From an uncultured Lachnospiraceae bacterium (GTDB lineage: Bacteria; Bacillota; Clostridia; Lachnospirales; Lachnospiraceae), in NCBI GenBank assembly GCA_910584965.1, contig CAJUDZ010000014.1, positions 1 through 64,000 on the forward strand: DNA of 64,000 bases, given 5' to 3'. The notes below the pieces were generated by a model, which was given only the letters and a program-made list of their open reading frames with translations, was not told where the DNA came from and made no database searches. Below, piece after piece: positions 17,963 through 26,420 of the stretch (position 1 is the first letter of the stretch; each line of letters opens with the position of its first letter). The translations under genes were made by a program, and so were the position numbers.

Positions 17963-19105
17963 ATGAAATTGCCTGGAGATGACGGAAGGCGTTCCGGCAG
18001 TCATTCTGTTTTTTATATGGTGCTTGGCGTGTCTGCTTTTGTATTGGTGCTGCTGTTTACGGTGATGAAAGACAACCATAAAGAAGAGAAAAAAAGAGAG
18101 GCCGCTCAGGAAGTTGTAAAACAGCAGGAGACGGCGGCTGCGCCGGAAATCGCGGAACCGGAGCCGGAACAGAAACTCCGCGCGGAGGATCTGGATTTCT
18201 GGGATATGTACCCGGTGGAGGATAAGAATACCGAGAAGACGCAGACGGAAAAAAAGGATGCGGAAGATTCGCAGGACGACGGTGAGCAGGACGGTTATGC
18301 GGATAAAGTGGAGGAAATCGTGCAGGAAGATCCTTCCACGGACGGTAAGCATACGCTTATAAAGACTTCTGACGGAAAGGAAGAGTGGGTTTTAATCAGC
18401 CCCTATCTGACCAAACACACATATAATTTTAAAAATCTGTCGGAAAGTGCGAATCTGCGGAAATATACGGATAACGGCAAGAAAATTTCCTATGTGGGAG
18501 TAGATATCTCCAAACATAACGGCCAGGTCAATTTTAGCAGCATAAAGTCGGCGGGCGTTGATTACGTCATGCTGCGGCTCGGTGCGAGAGGATACAGCAC
18601 GGGACAGATTTCTCTGGATGATAATTTTGTGGAGAATATGGAAGCGGCCGTCGAAGCCGGACTGGATATCGGCGTATATTTTTATTCGCAGGCGGTTTCT
18701 CTGGAAGAGGTTATGCAGGAAGTGAACTTTGTCATTCAGAATCTGGAGCCGTACAGGGCACACATTACCTATCCGGTCGCTTTCGATATGGAGAATGTGC
18801 CAAACGACAAAGCGAGGATAGACGGGCTTTCCAGAGACGATAAGACGGCGATTGCGAATGCCTTTCTGGGCGGTATACAGGCGGCCGGCTATGCGCCGAT
18901 GATTTACGGGAACAAAGAATGGCTGATTAAGAACGTTGATCTGGCAAAACTTCAGGATTATGACGTATGGCTTTCCCAGGAACAGGATATTCCCGATTAT
19001 CCGTACCAGTTTGCCATGTGGCAGTATACGACGACGGGCGTATTAAACGGCGTTTCGGGGGACGCAAGCCTGAATCTTTGTTTTGTCAGTTATTCGGACA
19101 GATAG
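17963..19105 (+). CDS. Membrane-anchored GH25 muramidase (lysozyme)
   Basis: This is a 380-residue cell-wall hydrolase. A short cytosolic segment is followed by one membrane helix (about residues 17-34), an acidic Lys/Glu-rich linker to about residue 130, and a C-terminal GH25 domain. Active-site motifs are YVGVDISKHNG near residue 176 and PVAFDMENV near 272. GH25 enzymes cut the MurNAc-GlcNAc bond of peptidoglycan. The anchor suggests action on the cell's own wall. The start at 17963 has AAGGGAG upstream; a longer frame from 17873 has no such site. Its last 16 bases overlap the convergent gene. Confidence 0.88.
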   Translation: MKLPGDDGRRSGSHSVFYMVLGVSAFVLVLLFTVMKDNHKEEKKREAAQEVVKQQETAAAPEIAEPEPEQKLRAEDLDFWDMYPVEDKNTEKTQTEKKDAEDSQDDGEQDGYADKVEEIVQEDPSTDGKHTLIKTSDGKEEWVLISPYLTKHTYNFKNLSESANLRKYTDNGKKISYVGVDISKHNGQVNFSSIKSAGVDYVMLRLGARGYSTGQISLDDNFVENMEAAVEAGLDIGVYFYSQAVSLEEVMQEVNFVIQNLEPYRAHITYPVAFDMENVPNDKARIDGLSRDDKTAIANAFLGGIQAAGYAPMIYGNKEWLIKNVDLAKLQDYDVWLSQEQDIPDYPYQFAMWQYTTTGVLNGVSGDASLNLCFVSYSDR

Positions 19106-19884
19106 TGTATGATTTTGGGTGAAATCTGAACAGCGGTGTACAGGTCGGCGTAAGCGGCAGGAGACATACCCTCCATGTAATTAGGGGTATATGCCTTTTT
19201 TACGCCGGCTTTTATTAACAGATCGATGGCCTTGTTATAGGCAATCGCGGCTTCTTCTTCCGTCCGGTATATGCCCACCGTGTAGTCACCCCTGACATGG
19301 ATTTTTGTCCTGTAAAGAAGCTCTCCGTTTTGGCGGAATGAGGAAACACCGTGGTAAGCGTTTAAAATTTCAATATTCTCATAGCGGTAATCGTTGGTAT
19401 TTCCATTGATAAACCGATAATCTTTGTTCAGTACAGCATAATTTTTGATGCCGTACCGATTCCTGATATTCATCTGCATTCCATAATCGGCAACAAAATA
19501 ATGACCGCCCCGGCAGGAGATTTTATGGTTGGCGTAGTAGAACAGATCATCCCTGTCGAAAATAAAAAAATGGGACGGTGAAAAATAATAATAAAAAAAG
19601 GACGGGCGTATATAAATCGGATTGGAAAAATAGATGCCGTTGTCCCGGAAGTTGATCAGACAGACCCATTTTTCAAAGAAAAGAACGGAATCCTGATGGT
19701 AGCGGGAAATTTCCAGACTTTGATCCTGAAGGATGCGGTTCGCGAGCAGATAAGCCTCATGGGCAGATTCTGCCGTATCATAACTGCCAAGACTGATATG
19801 CTTTGCGCGATAAGTTAAAGAAGAACGGTAATAAAGCGTGCCGTTTTTCTTTTTTGCCTGATAAACTCCGGGTAGCTGGGGCAT
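19090..19884 (-). CDS. AP2-HNH-AP2-like DNA-binding protein with degenerate HNH core
   Basis: The 264-residue protein resembles phage HNH/AP2 homing endonucleases. An AP2-like three-strand/helix unit lies at about residues 6-52 (YYRSSLTYRAKHISLGSYDT). A second lies at about 180-225 (YRTKIHVRGDYTVGIYRTEE). Between them, FINGNTNDYRYENIEIL (158-174) matches the HNH signature 'HxNGNxxDNRxxNLxxx', but the first His is replaced (RFINGN). The middle is rich in Tyr and Phe. It could be a domesticated, non-cutting DNA-binding protein; function is unknown. The start has GGAG 7 bp upstream. Its 3' end overlaps the GH25 gene by 16 bp. Confidence 0.7.
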   Translation of the reverse strand: MPQLPGVYQAKKKNGTLYYRSSLTYRAKHISLGSYDTAESAHEAYLLANRILQDQSLEISRYHQDSVLFFEKWVCLINFRDNGIYFSNPIYIRPSFFYYYFSPSHFFIFDRDDLFYYANHKISCRGGHYFVADYGMQMNIRNRYGIKNYAVLNKDYRFINGNTNDYRYENIEILNAYHGVSSFRQNGELLYRTKIHVRGDYTVGIYRTEEEAAIAYNKAIDLLIKAGVKKAYTPNYMEGMSPAAYADLYTAVQISPKIIHYLSE

Positions 19885-20122
19885 TGTAAATCTCCAATCT
19901 TTTGAAATATTTCTGAATATTGGCATTAGTATAACATATTTTTCCGGATTTCTGTATAAAATATTACAGACATATTACATGTTGAGAAGAACAGCGAAAA
20001 CCTCTGATATTTCGGCAGTCAGAACAAGACAAGCAGTACAGGCTGAAAAATCGGGCAGACCGCATATGTCATGCCTGCGGACTTGCGGGACATCATTCAG
20101 CGACAGAAACGGGAGAAATTGT

Positions 20123-20743
20123 ATGTATAAAAAATATCTGACAAAATTACTTTTGATGAGTATGATTTTTATCACTTCATGGATTTGTTTAAAAGAACTT
20201 CAGATCAACCGGATTGCGGCGACGCAGGCATTCCGGATGGAGTATCTGACGGTAACGGAGGAAGAAAAAAAGAAAAGTTTTCTGGAAGTGGTGGCCTGTG
20301 TGGCATCCGGCCAGCGGGTCGTGGATTACGAAGTGCTGGAAAAAACGAAAAAGTATCAGTTGTCCGAACAGGATTATGATGCCCTTCTGCGCATCGTGGA
20401 GGCCGAAGCAGGAGGAGAGGACGAGGATGGAAAGCTGTTGGTGGCAAACGTGGTATTAAACCGTGTCAACAATGAGAATTTTCCGGATACGGTGACGGAG
20501 GTCGTCATGCAGAAAGAGCAGGGTGTGGCGCAGTTCAGCCCGACGGTGGACGGGCGTTTTCAGAATGTAAAAGTGAGCCAGGAAACATATGAGGCGGTGG
20601 AAAGAGCGCTTTGCGGTGAGGATATTTCTCAGGGAGCCTTGTATTTCTGCGCGAGAAAGAAGGCGGATTCCAACAAGATACAGTGGTTTGACCAGAAACT
20701 GACAAGACTTTTTTCCTATGGAAATCATGAGTTTTTCTTATAA
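20123..20743 (+). CDS. SleB-type cell wall hydrolase with N-terminal anchor
   Basis: The 206-residue protein has an N-terminal signal or anchor helix (residues 6-24) and a C-terminal Hydrolase_2 (SleB/CwlJ) domain at about 93-205. Motifs are LLRIVEAEAGGEDEDGKLL, containing the catalytic Glu region, VANVVLNRV and ALYFCARK. SleB-family enzymes are lytic transglycosylases or amidases of spore cortex or vegetative peptidoglycan. No peptidoglycan-binding repeat precedes the domain, unlike B. subtilis SleB. The start at 20123 has GGGAG 8 bp upstream. A longer reading frame from 19979 is not supported. Confidence 0.85.
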   Translation: MYKKYLTKLLLMSMIFITSWICLKELQINRIAATQAFRMEYLTVTEEEKKKSFLEVVACVASGQRVVDYEVLEKTKKYQLSEQDYDALLRIVEAEAGGEDEDGKLLVANVVLNRVNNENFPDTVTEVVMQKEQGVAQFSPTVDGRFQNVKVSQETYEAVERALCGEDISQGALYFCARKKADSNKIQWFDQKLTRLFSYGNHEFFL

Positions 20744-20750
20744 ATCCACA

Positions 20751-20779
20751 TTGCCATAGCAGTCTTATGGTGATATAAT
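20751..20779 (+). promoter_or_regulatory. Vegetative promoter for the 20858-22668 operon
   Basis: TTGCCA (20751-20756) and TATAAT (20774-20779) are separated by exactly 17 bp, a strong sigma-A match. Transcription should begin near 20786, about 70 bp before the first gene. Confidence 0.7.
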
Positions 20780-20857
20780 TTAGCTGATAAGGCCGGAGGC
20801 AGATATGCCGTGTACGGCTGTGCAAAAATATAATGACGCTGAAGGAGATACATAGGA

Positions 20858-21445
20858 ATGAAAGAAGAAACTGCAAAACTTAAAAAATTCGGAAGCTTTT
20901 TCTGGTTGTTATTGTTAGGGCTCGGCATCGGACTGCCGGTTATTGTTTCGCTGCTTATATGTCTGTTTGCGGAGGGACCGTTCCGGCTGGATGTTTTTTT
21001 CCCGCTGGTGCTGGTGTTCGGGTTTATCATATGGATGGTACTGTTGATGCTGGTCGGCTACGGGAGCCTTACCCGCATTTTTGTAAATCGTACCGCGCAG
21101 AAAGTAGAACAGCTTCCTTATTGCTTTAACAGCTCTTTTACGAGCAGAGGAAGTATCTTATATATCGATGTGGAAGGCGGCATGATCGGCTACATTTCCG
21201 CTTATAACCCGATGGAAATCCAGACGTTCAGCGCGGCCAGAATCGAACGGCCGGAAACGGTGGCATCGACGATGACCGGGGTGCGCTTCGTATTTTATCT
21301 GGACGGAAAGAAAATGACGGTTTATACGCTGATCAGCAATCGGGCTGTCAGCTTAAAATCCGGAATAGGTGCGGAAGCGGTTTCCAAAGCGGATGCTTTC
21401 GTTGAGCTCTTAAAGGCAGCCAAAAGAAACGCGGAGGGCAGGTAG
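20858..21445 (+). CDS. Uncharacterised membrane protein, two helices plus soluble domain
   Basis: I do not recognise the family. The 195-residue protein has two hydrophobic helices (about 14-37 and 47-69) and a soluble C-terminal domain of about 115 residues rich in beta-type sequence (SILYIDVEGGMIGYISAYNP, VRFVFYLDGKKMTVYTLIS). That domain could be a PH-like fold, but this is a guess. The start has AAGGAG upstream. It leads a tight operon: two bases separate it from the next gene. Confidence 0.75.
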   Translation: MKEETAKLKKFGSFFWLLLLGLGIGLPVIVSLLICLFAEGPFRLDVFFPLVLVFGFIIWMVLLMLVGYGSLTRIFVNRTAQKVEQLPYCFNSSFTSRGSILYIDVEGGMIGYISAYNPMEIQTFSAARIERPETVASTMTGVRFVFYLDGKKMTVYTLISNRAVSLKSGIGAEAVSKADAFVELLKAAKRNAEGR

Positions 21446-21447
21446 AG

Positions 21448-21918
21448 ATGGCCGGCCTGTTATATTATCTGCCTGTCATTGTGACGGCGGGGGTCGTTAT
21501 CGGGGCGCTCATCCTGGGAGGTTATTTTATCCGGGAATATGTAAGAGTCAGGAAAAACGGTTCCACTTGTATGTATTGTAAGGCGGAGGCAGCCAGAGCG
21601 CTGCCTCGTACCTATTTATTTTTGCTGCCGATATCGTTTGGGGATACATATGAAGATGCCGAAAAATATCTTCTTTCCCATATGGTTCCGATTATGGGGA
21701 AGGAGCAGATACCGACCGGACGCCGGGCCTGTAAGGTGGAGGTTCACGGCTGTTCAAAATGCAGCAGGCGGCAGGTAATTATCGAGGACTTTCTGCTGGT
21801 GCGGGGAGAAGAATACCTGAAAGAATATTATAAATTTTCTTATGAGAAGTTCCGGCCTTTATTGGATACCTGGGAAGAAACGGAGCGGAGAGTATGTCCG
21901 GGTTCCCAGCCGGGATAA
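21448..21918 (+). CDS. Uncharacterised protein with one membrane helix and cysteine pairs
   Basis: The family is not recognised. The 156-residue protein has a hydrophobic helix at about residues 6-27, then a soluble part with CMYCKAEAAR near residue 38 and CSKCSRRQ near 103. The two CxxC pairs could form one zinc site. It lies 2 bp after the preceding gene and 21 bp before the next, so all three are probably cotranscribed and may form a membrane complex. Confidence 0.75.
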   Translation: MAGLLYYLPVIVTAGVVIGALILGGYFIREYVRVRKNGSTCMYCKAEAARALPRTYLFLLPISFGDTYEDAEKYLLSHMVPIMGKEQIPTGRRACKVEVHGCSKCSRRQVIIEDFLLVRGEEYLKEYYKFSYEKFRPLLDTWEETERRVCPGSQPG

Positions 21919-21939
21919 ACAGGGAGGTTTGAGATCGTT

Positions 21940-22668
21940 ATGAAAAAAATGCTTAGAAAATTTCTGGAATTTATATCAGTCATTATCGCTTTGATAATCG
22001 CCGTTCTGGTGGCGAAAGATCTTCCTTTGGAGTCTTTGCTTCGGGGAAAAGAAGAACCGGTTACGCTGGCCATGACCGAAGGAGGGCTTCCGGAGGATTA
22101 TATCGGGATGCCCGCGGCCGATGATATTCCGAGAATCGAAGATGCGGAAAGCTGGGAAGATACCTGGCAGACGAGTTATGTGACGGTGGAGCCGGAAGCG
22201 ATTATTCCGACCGGCGTCGGAGCGCGTCATCCGTGGATATCCGCTTATTCGAGCGGAAGCAGACGCAGCGGGTCAAGATACAGGCCGGACGTTTCCGATA
22301 TGACTTTTGATATTCTGGGAGAGTACAGCGAATATTTTCTGATTCAGCTGCCCGACCAGTCTTATATTCTGGCACAGATGTCGATTGACGATGCCAGGGC
22401 ATTAAAGGCAGGAAAGAAGATAACGCTGCCGATCGGAAGGAAAGGGGCTGTTCATCAGCAGGCGATCAGCCAGATCGAAGACGCGAGCCGGAGTTATGAC
22501 GTGAATATGGAAGGCGTGTTTTACTGTATTAATGATCAATGGAACGAAAGCCATAATATGCTTATGCTGCTGATCCGTTACGGCTGCGGCGCGCTGATAG
22601 CGCTCGTGCTTGGCAGCATTCTGATTACGATCGTCGACAAGATTCTGAAAGAAAAGACGGAAGAATAA
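21940..22668 (+). CDS. Uncharacterised protein with membrane helices at both ends
   Basis: The family is not recognised. The 242-residue protein has a hydrophobic N-terminal helix (about 8-25) and a C-terminal one (about 209-231), with a long segment between. That segment contains a Ser/Arg-rich stretch (SAYSSGSRRSGSRYRP) and a predicted beta-rich part (YFLIQLPDQSYILAQMSI). It is the last gene of the three-gene operon; thrC follows after 66 bp. The topology suggests a loop domain exposed on one face of the membrane. Confidence 0.75.
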   Translation: MKKMLRKFLEFISVIIALIIAVLVAKDLPLESLLRGKEEPVTLAMTEGGLPEDYIGMPAADDIPRIEDAESWEDTWQTSYVTVEPEAIIPTGVGARHPWISAYSSGSRRSGSRYRPDVSDMTFDILGEYSEYFLIQLPDQSYILAQMSIDDARALKAGKKITLPIGRKGAVHQQAISQIEDASRSYDVNMEGVFYCINDQWNESHNMLMLLIRYGCGALIALVLGSILITIVDKILKEKTEE

Positions 22669-22734
22669 AAGGCATTGCAGGAAATATGCTCATCATTATA
22701 ACAGGAAAGATACGGAAAGGATATGGTTACAGGA

Positions 22735-24222
22735 ATGGATATATTATACAGCAGTACGAGGAATGACGAAAAGAGAATACCGGCGTCACAGGCGATTCTG
22801 AAAGGGCTGTCAGAAGACGGCGGGCTTTTTGTACCCGATCGGATTCCGGAACTGGACAGACCCTTAAAAGATATGACGGATATGAGCTATCAGGAGATCG
22901 CCTATGAGGTTATGAAACTCTATCTGACGGACTTTACGGAAGAAGAACTGAAGAACTGTATCGGCAGGGCTTACGATTCCAAATTCGATACGGAAGAGAT
23001 CGCGCCGCTTGCAGAGGCGGATCATGCTTATTATCTGGAGCTTTTTCACGGTGCGACAATCGCATTCAAGGATATGGCGCTGTCGATCCTGCCGCATCTG
23101 ATGATAACGGCGGCGAAGAAGAATCATGTGGAAGAGGAGATTGTTATTCTGACGGCGACTTCGGGAGATACCGGAAAAGCGGCTCTCGCAGGATTTGCCG
23201 ATGTGGAAGGAACGAAGATCATTGTATTTTATCCGAAAAACGGCGTCAGTCCGATTCAGGAAAAACAGATGGTAACGCAGAAAGGGAAGAATACGTTTGT
23301 CATTGGGATTCATGGCAATTTCGACGATGCACAGACCGGTGTTAAGAACATTTTTTCCGACCGGGAGCTGGAAGAGAAGATGCTTGGGAAGGGATTTCGT
23401 TTTTCCTCCGCCAATTCCATCAATATCGGCCGTCTCGTTCCGCAGATCGTTTACTATGTATATGCTTATGTAAAACTTTTGCAGCATGGGAAAATAGACG
23501 ACGGGGAAGAAATGAACGTCGTCGTGCCGACCGGGAATTTCGGCAATATTCTGGCGGCTTTCTATGCGAAAAATATGGGCGTGCCGATCGCGAAGCTGAT
23601 CTGTGCTTCCAACGAAAATAAAGTGCTGTATGACTTTTTCCGCACCGGAAGTTATGACCGGAACCGGGAATTTGTGCTGACCAGTTCTCCGTCTATGGAT
23701 ATTTTGATTTCAAGCAATCTGGAACGGCTGATCTACCGCATCGCGGGCAATGACGCCAGGAAGAACGCGGAGTTTATGGCGGCTCTTTCCCAGGACGGGG
23801 AATACCGGATTACGGAGGAGATGGGCACACAGTTGAAGGATTTCTACGGAAACTATGCGGGTGAGCAGGAGACGGCGGACAGAATCAGAGAGCTGTATGA
23901 GAAGACCGGTTATATCATCGATACCCATACGGCGGTGGCGAGCGTGGTCTGCCGGAAATATCAGGAAGAAACAGGAGATATGAGAAAAACGGTTATTGCC
24001 TCGACGGCCAGCCCCTTCAAGTTTACGAGAAGCGTCATGAATGCGATCGATTCCAAATATGACAGCATGACGGATTTTGAGCTGGTGGATGAACTGTCCG
24101 GACTTGCCAATGTAAAAGTGCCGAATGCCATCGAAGAAATCAGAACGGCGGCCGTACTGCATCATACGGTATGCGAAAAGGATGAGATGAAGGAAGCGGT
24201 GGAAAAGATTCTCGGAATTTAA
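22735..24222 (+). CDS. thrC: Threonine synthase
   Basis: Threonine synthase converts O-phospho-L-homoserine to L-threonine with PLP, the last step of threonine synthesis. The 495-residue protein begins MDILYSSTRNDEKR. It has the PLP-lysine motif GATIAFKDMALS near residue 110 and the phosphate-binding loop VPTGNFGNILAAFYAKNMG near 264. Its length fits the long class found in many bacteria. An in-frame ATG at 22723 with AAAGGA close by is an alternative start that adds four residues. No other threonine gene is adjacent. Confidence 0.93.
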   Translation: MDILYSSTRNDEKRIPASQAILKGLSEDGGLFVPDRIPELDRPLKDMTDMSYQEIAYEVMKLYLTDFTEEELKNCIGRAYDSKFDTEEIAPLAEADHAYYLELFHGATIAFKDMALSILPHLMITAAKKNHVEEEIVILTATSGDTGKAALAGFADVEGTKIIVFYPKNGVSPIQEKQMVTQKGKNTFVIGIHGNFDDAQTGVKNIFSDRELEEKMLGKGFRFSSANSINIGRLVPQIVYYVYAYVKLLQHGKIDDGEEMNVVVPTGNFGNILAAFYAKNMGVPIAKLICASNENKVLYDFFRTGSYDRNREFVLTSSPSMDILISSNLERLIYRIAGNDARKNAEFMAALSQDGEYRITEEMGTQLKDFYGNYAGEQETADRIRELYEKTGYIIDTHTAVASVVCRKYQEETGDMRKTVIASTASPFKFTRSVMNAIDSKYDSMTDFELVDELSGLANVKVPNAIEEIRTAAVLHHTVCEKDEMKEAVEKILGI

Positions 24223-24240
24223 CGGATAAGGAGAAAGAAA

Positions 24241-24588
24241 ATGTACAGTTTTATTGATTTTTTATGTATTATCGGCGGAGGCTATCTTGTATATGCGGGA
24301 ATCGTCATGAAAACACAGGGGAAAATCGTCAATAACGTTGTAATGAATAAAGGCGCGGATGAGAGCGCATTGCGCGATAAGGAAGGATTTATCGGTTATC
24401 TGTACGGAAAACTGATCGCAGTCGGCGCCGTTGTTATTCTGGCCGGCGCTGTGAATGTGATCAACGATCTGACAACGCAGTCATCCGTCATATCGGGGAT
24501 ATCGAGCATTGCCTTTTTTGCGGCGATCGTTGTTTATGCGGTTTTTGTCAATAAGGCGCTGAAGAAGTTTTTAAAGTATCCAAGATAA
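24241..24588 (+). CDS. Small uncharacterised membrane protein
   Basis: The family is not recognised. The 115-residue protein has about three hydrophobic segments: residues 5-20, 56-78 and 86-104. It has a short polar loop between the first two and a basic tail (NKALKKFLKYPR). It lies 18 bp after thrC with AAGGAG just upstream, so it is probably cotranscribed. A bidirectional terminator follows. Confidence 0.75.
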   Translation: MYSFIDFLCIIGGGYLVYAGIVMKTQGKIVNNVVMNKGADESALRDKEGFIGYLYGKLIAVGAVVILAGAVNVINDLTTQSSVISGISSIAFFAAIVVYAVFVNKALKKFLKYPR

Positions 24589-24622
24589 ACGGGAGGTATC
24601 CGAAATAAACCGAATCCGTACA

Positions 24623-24663
24623 AAAAGTTCCTGTATTCCGCGCTGCGGAGTTCAGGAACTTTT
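24623..24663. terminator. Bidirectional terminator between the thrC operon and citrate synthase
   Basis: AAAAGTTCCTG (24623-24633) pairs with CAGGAACTTTT (24653-24663). A further inner stem forms around TCCGC/GCGGA. Runs of A on one side and T on the other let it serve both the plus-strand thrC operon and the minus-strand citrate synthase gene. Confidence 0.85.
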
Positions 24664-24680
24664 CTGATTGTTCGATATGT

Positions 24681-26054
24681 TTAACGGTTCTCCATCGGAA
24701 TATACTCTCTGTCCTTACCGATTGCCTTATAGGCGGGACGAATGATTTTACCGTTGTTTGCCAGCTCTTCCATCCGGTGCGCGCTCCATCCGGCAATTCT
24801 TGCAATCGCAAAAATCGGTGTATAGAGTTCCATCGGAAGATTCAGCATGCGGTATACGAAACCGGAATAGAAATCCACGTTGATGCTGACGCCTTTGTAA
24901 ATCTGCCGTTCTTTGGCAATGACTTCAGGAGCAAGACGTTCCACAAGAGAGTAGAGCGCAAATTCTTCCTGCAGCCCTTTTTCTTCCGATAACTGTTCTA
25001 CGAAAGATTTGAAAATAACGGCTCTTGGGTCGGATTTGGAATATACGGCATGGCCGACGCCGTAAATGAGCCCGGCATGATCAAAGGCTTCTTTATGTAA
25101 CAGTTTGGCCAGATAGCTGCCGACCTGCTCTTCGTCTTTCCAGTCGGCGACTTTGTGCTTCATATCGTCAAACATCTGTACGACTTTTATATTGGCGCCG
25201 CCATGCCTCGGGCCTTTCAGGGAACCGATTGCCGCGGCGATGACCGAGTAGGTATCGGTGAGAGAAGAAGTAACAACATGCGTGGTAAAGGAAGAGTTGT
25301 TACCGCCGCCGTGTTCCATATGAAGTACAAGCGCGATATCGAGAATTTTTGCCTCTAACGGTGTGTACTGACTGTCCGGCCGCAGAATATGCAGAATGTT
25401 TTCCGCTGTGGACAATTCAGCGATCGGCTGGTGAATAAATAAACTTTTTCCATCGTGATAGTGGCTGTATGCCTGATAACCGTAGATAGAAAGCAAAGGA
25501 AAGAGACTGATGAGCTGTAAGCATTGTCTGAGTACGTTTGGAAGAGAAGTATCGTCTGCCCTGTCGTCGTAGGAATACAGTGTCAGGACGCTTCTTGCAA
25601 GCGTGTTCATCATATCATTGCTTGGCGCTTTCATGATAATATCGCGTACAAAACTGGTAGGAAGAGAACGGTAACTGGCCAAAAGCGATTTGAACACTTC
25701 CATCTCTTTTTCATCCGGCAGTTTATCAAAAAGCAATAAATAAGCAGCCTCTTCATATCCGAAGTGATTATCTCTGGCAAATCCGTTGACGAGGTCTTTG
25801 ACATCATATCCCCTGTAAAAAAGCCGTCCGTGGGTAGGAACCTGAACACCGTCCACAATCTTGTTTGCACGAACATCCGAGATATGCGTCAGTCCTGCCA
25901 GAACACCTTTTCCGTTCAAATCCCGAAGTCCGCGTTTGACATCATATTTGGTGAATAGTTCCGTATCGATGATATCCGCCTGTTTACTCATATTAGCGAG
26001 ACGAAAGATTTCAGGAGTGATTTCCGAGTAGCTGTTATGATCCATGGTGTACAT
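24681..26054 (-). CDS. gltA: Citrate synthase
   Basis: Citrate synthase condenses oxaloacetate and acetyl-CoA to citrate, the entry to the oxidative TCA branch and glutamate synthesis. The 457-residue protein has the core motifs MEHGGGNNSSFTTHVV (catalytic His), GSLKGPRHGGAN and GVGHAVYSKSDPRA. The N-terminus (about 60 residues before LTHISDVRA) is longer than in the E. coli-type enzyme but usual for clostridial forms. The start at 26054 has an excellent AAAGGAGG 8 bp upstream. It is monocistronic, with a long structured leader. Methylcitrate synthase activity is the main alternative. Confidence 0.92.
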   Translation of the reverse strand: MYTMDHNSYSEITPEIFRLANMSKQADIIDTELFTKYDVKRGLRDLNGKGVLAGLTHISDVRANKIVDGVQVPTHGRLFYRGYDVKDLVNGFARDNHFGYEEAAYLLLFDKLPDEKEMEVFKSLLASYRSLPTSFVRDIIMKAPSNDMMNTLARSVLTLYSYDDRADDTSLPNVLRQCLQLISLFPLLSIYGYQAYSHYHDGKSLFIHQPIAELSTAENILHILRPDSQYTPLEAKILDIALVLHMEHGGGNNSSFTTHVVTSSLTDTYSVIAAAIGSLKGPRHGGANIKVVQMFDDMKHKVADWKDEEQVGSYLAKLLHKEAFDHAGLIYGVGHAVYSKSDPRAVIFKSFVEQLSEEKGLQEEFALYSLVERLAPEVIAKERQIYKGVSINVDFYSGFVYRMLNLPMELYTPIFAIARIAGWSAHRMEELANNGKIIRPAYKAIGKDREYIPMENR

Positions 26055-26223
26055 GAGATAGGCCTCCTTTCAAATAATGGTGAACTTGTGACTATATTGT
26101 TTTATACTTGCAAACTCGCGCTCCCGGCGCCTTTTACCCGGTTGAACCGGGCGTTTGCTCATGAACAACCGCATAAAAGAACAAATGTGGATGCAGGATG
26201 TTTATTTCTTTTCGGTTATTATA
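26055..26223 (-). promoter_or_regulatory. Promoter and structured leader of citrate synthase
   Basis: On the minus strand an extended -10 (TGATATAAT; TATAAT complement at 26218-26223) has no good -35. The leader is about 155 nt. It can form a hairpin CCCGGT/ACCGGG (26137-26151) enclosed by GCAAAC/GTTTGC (26110-26115 with 26153-26158). A short reading frame (26174 down to 26070, 34 codons, very basic product) ends with TGA directly fused to the AAGGAGG ribosome site. Regulation by leader folding or a leader peptide is possible but unproven. No known riboswitch class is recognised. Confidence 0.45.
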
Positions 26224-26299
26224 TCATAAAAAACTGATGAAAAAAAATAATGTTTGAAAATTTTAGAAAGTTTTAACATATTACACAATTTGATTCCTG

Positions 26300-26328
26300 T
26301 TGCGAAGGCGGGAAAAAGGTATTAAAAT
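26300..26328 (+). promoter_or_regulatory. Promoter of deoC
   Basis: TTGCGA (26300-26305) and TAAAAT (26323-26328) are 17 bp apart, a good sigma-A pattern. Transcription would begin near 26335, leaving a leader of about 85 nt before deoC. Confidence 0.6.
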
Positions 26329-26420
26329 AAAATGGAATGAGAACTTTCTAAAGCGCCGGAAAAACATTTTGTATGAATTTAATATTTGTATGGACTTTAT
26401 AATGGAAAGGATGTTACGGG

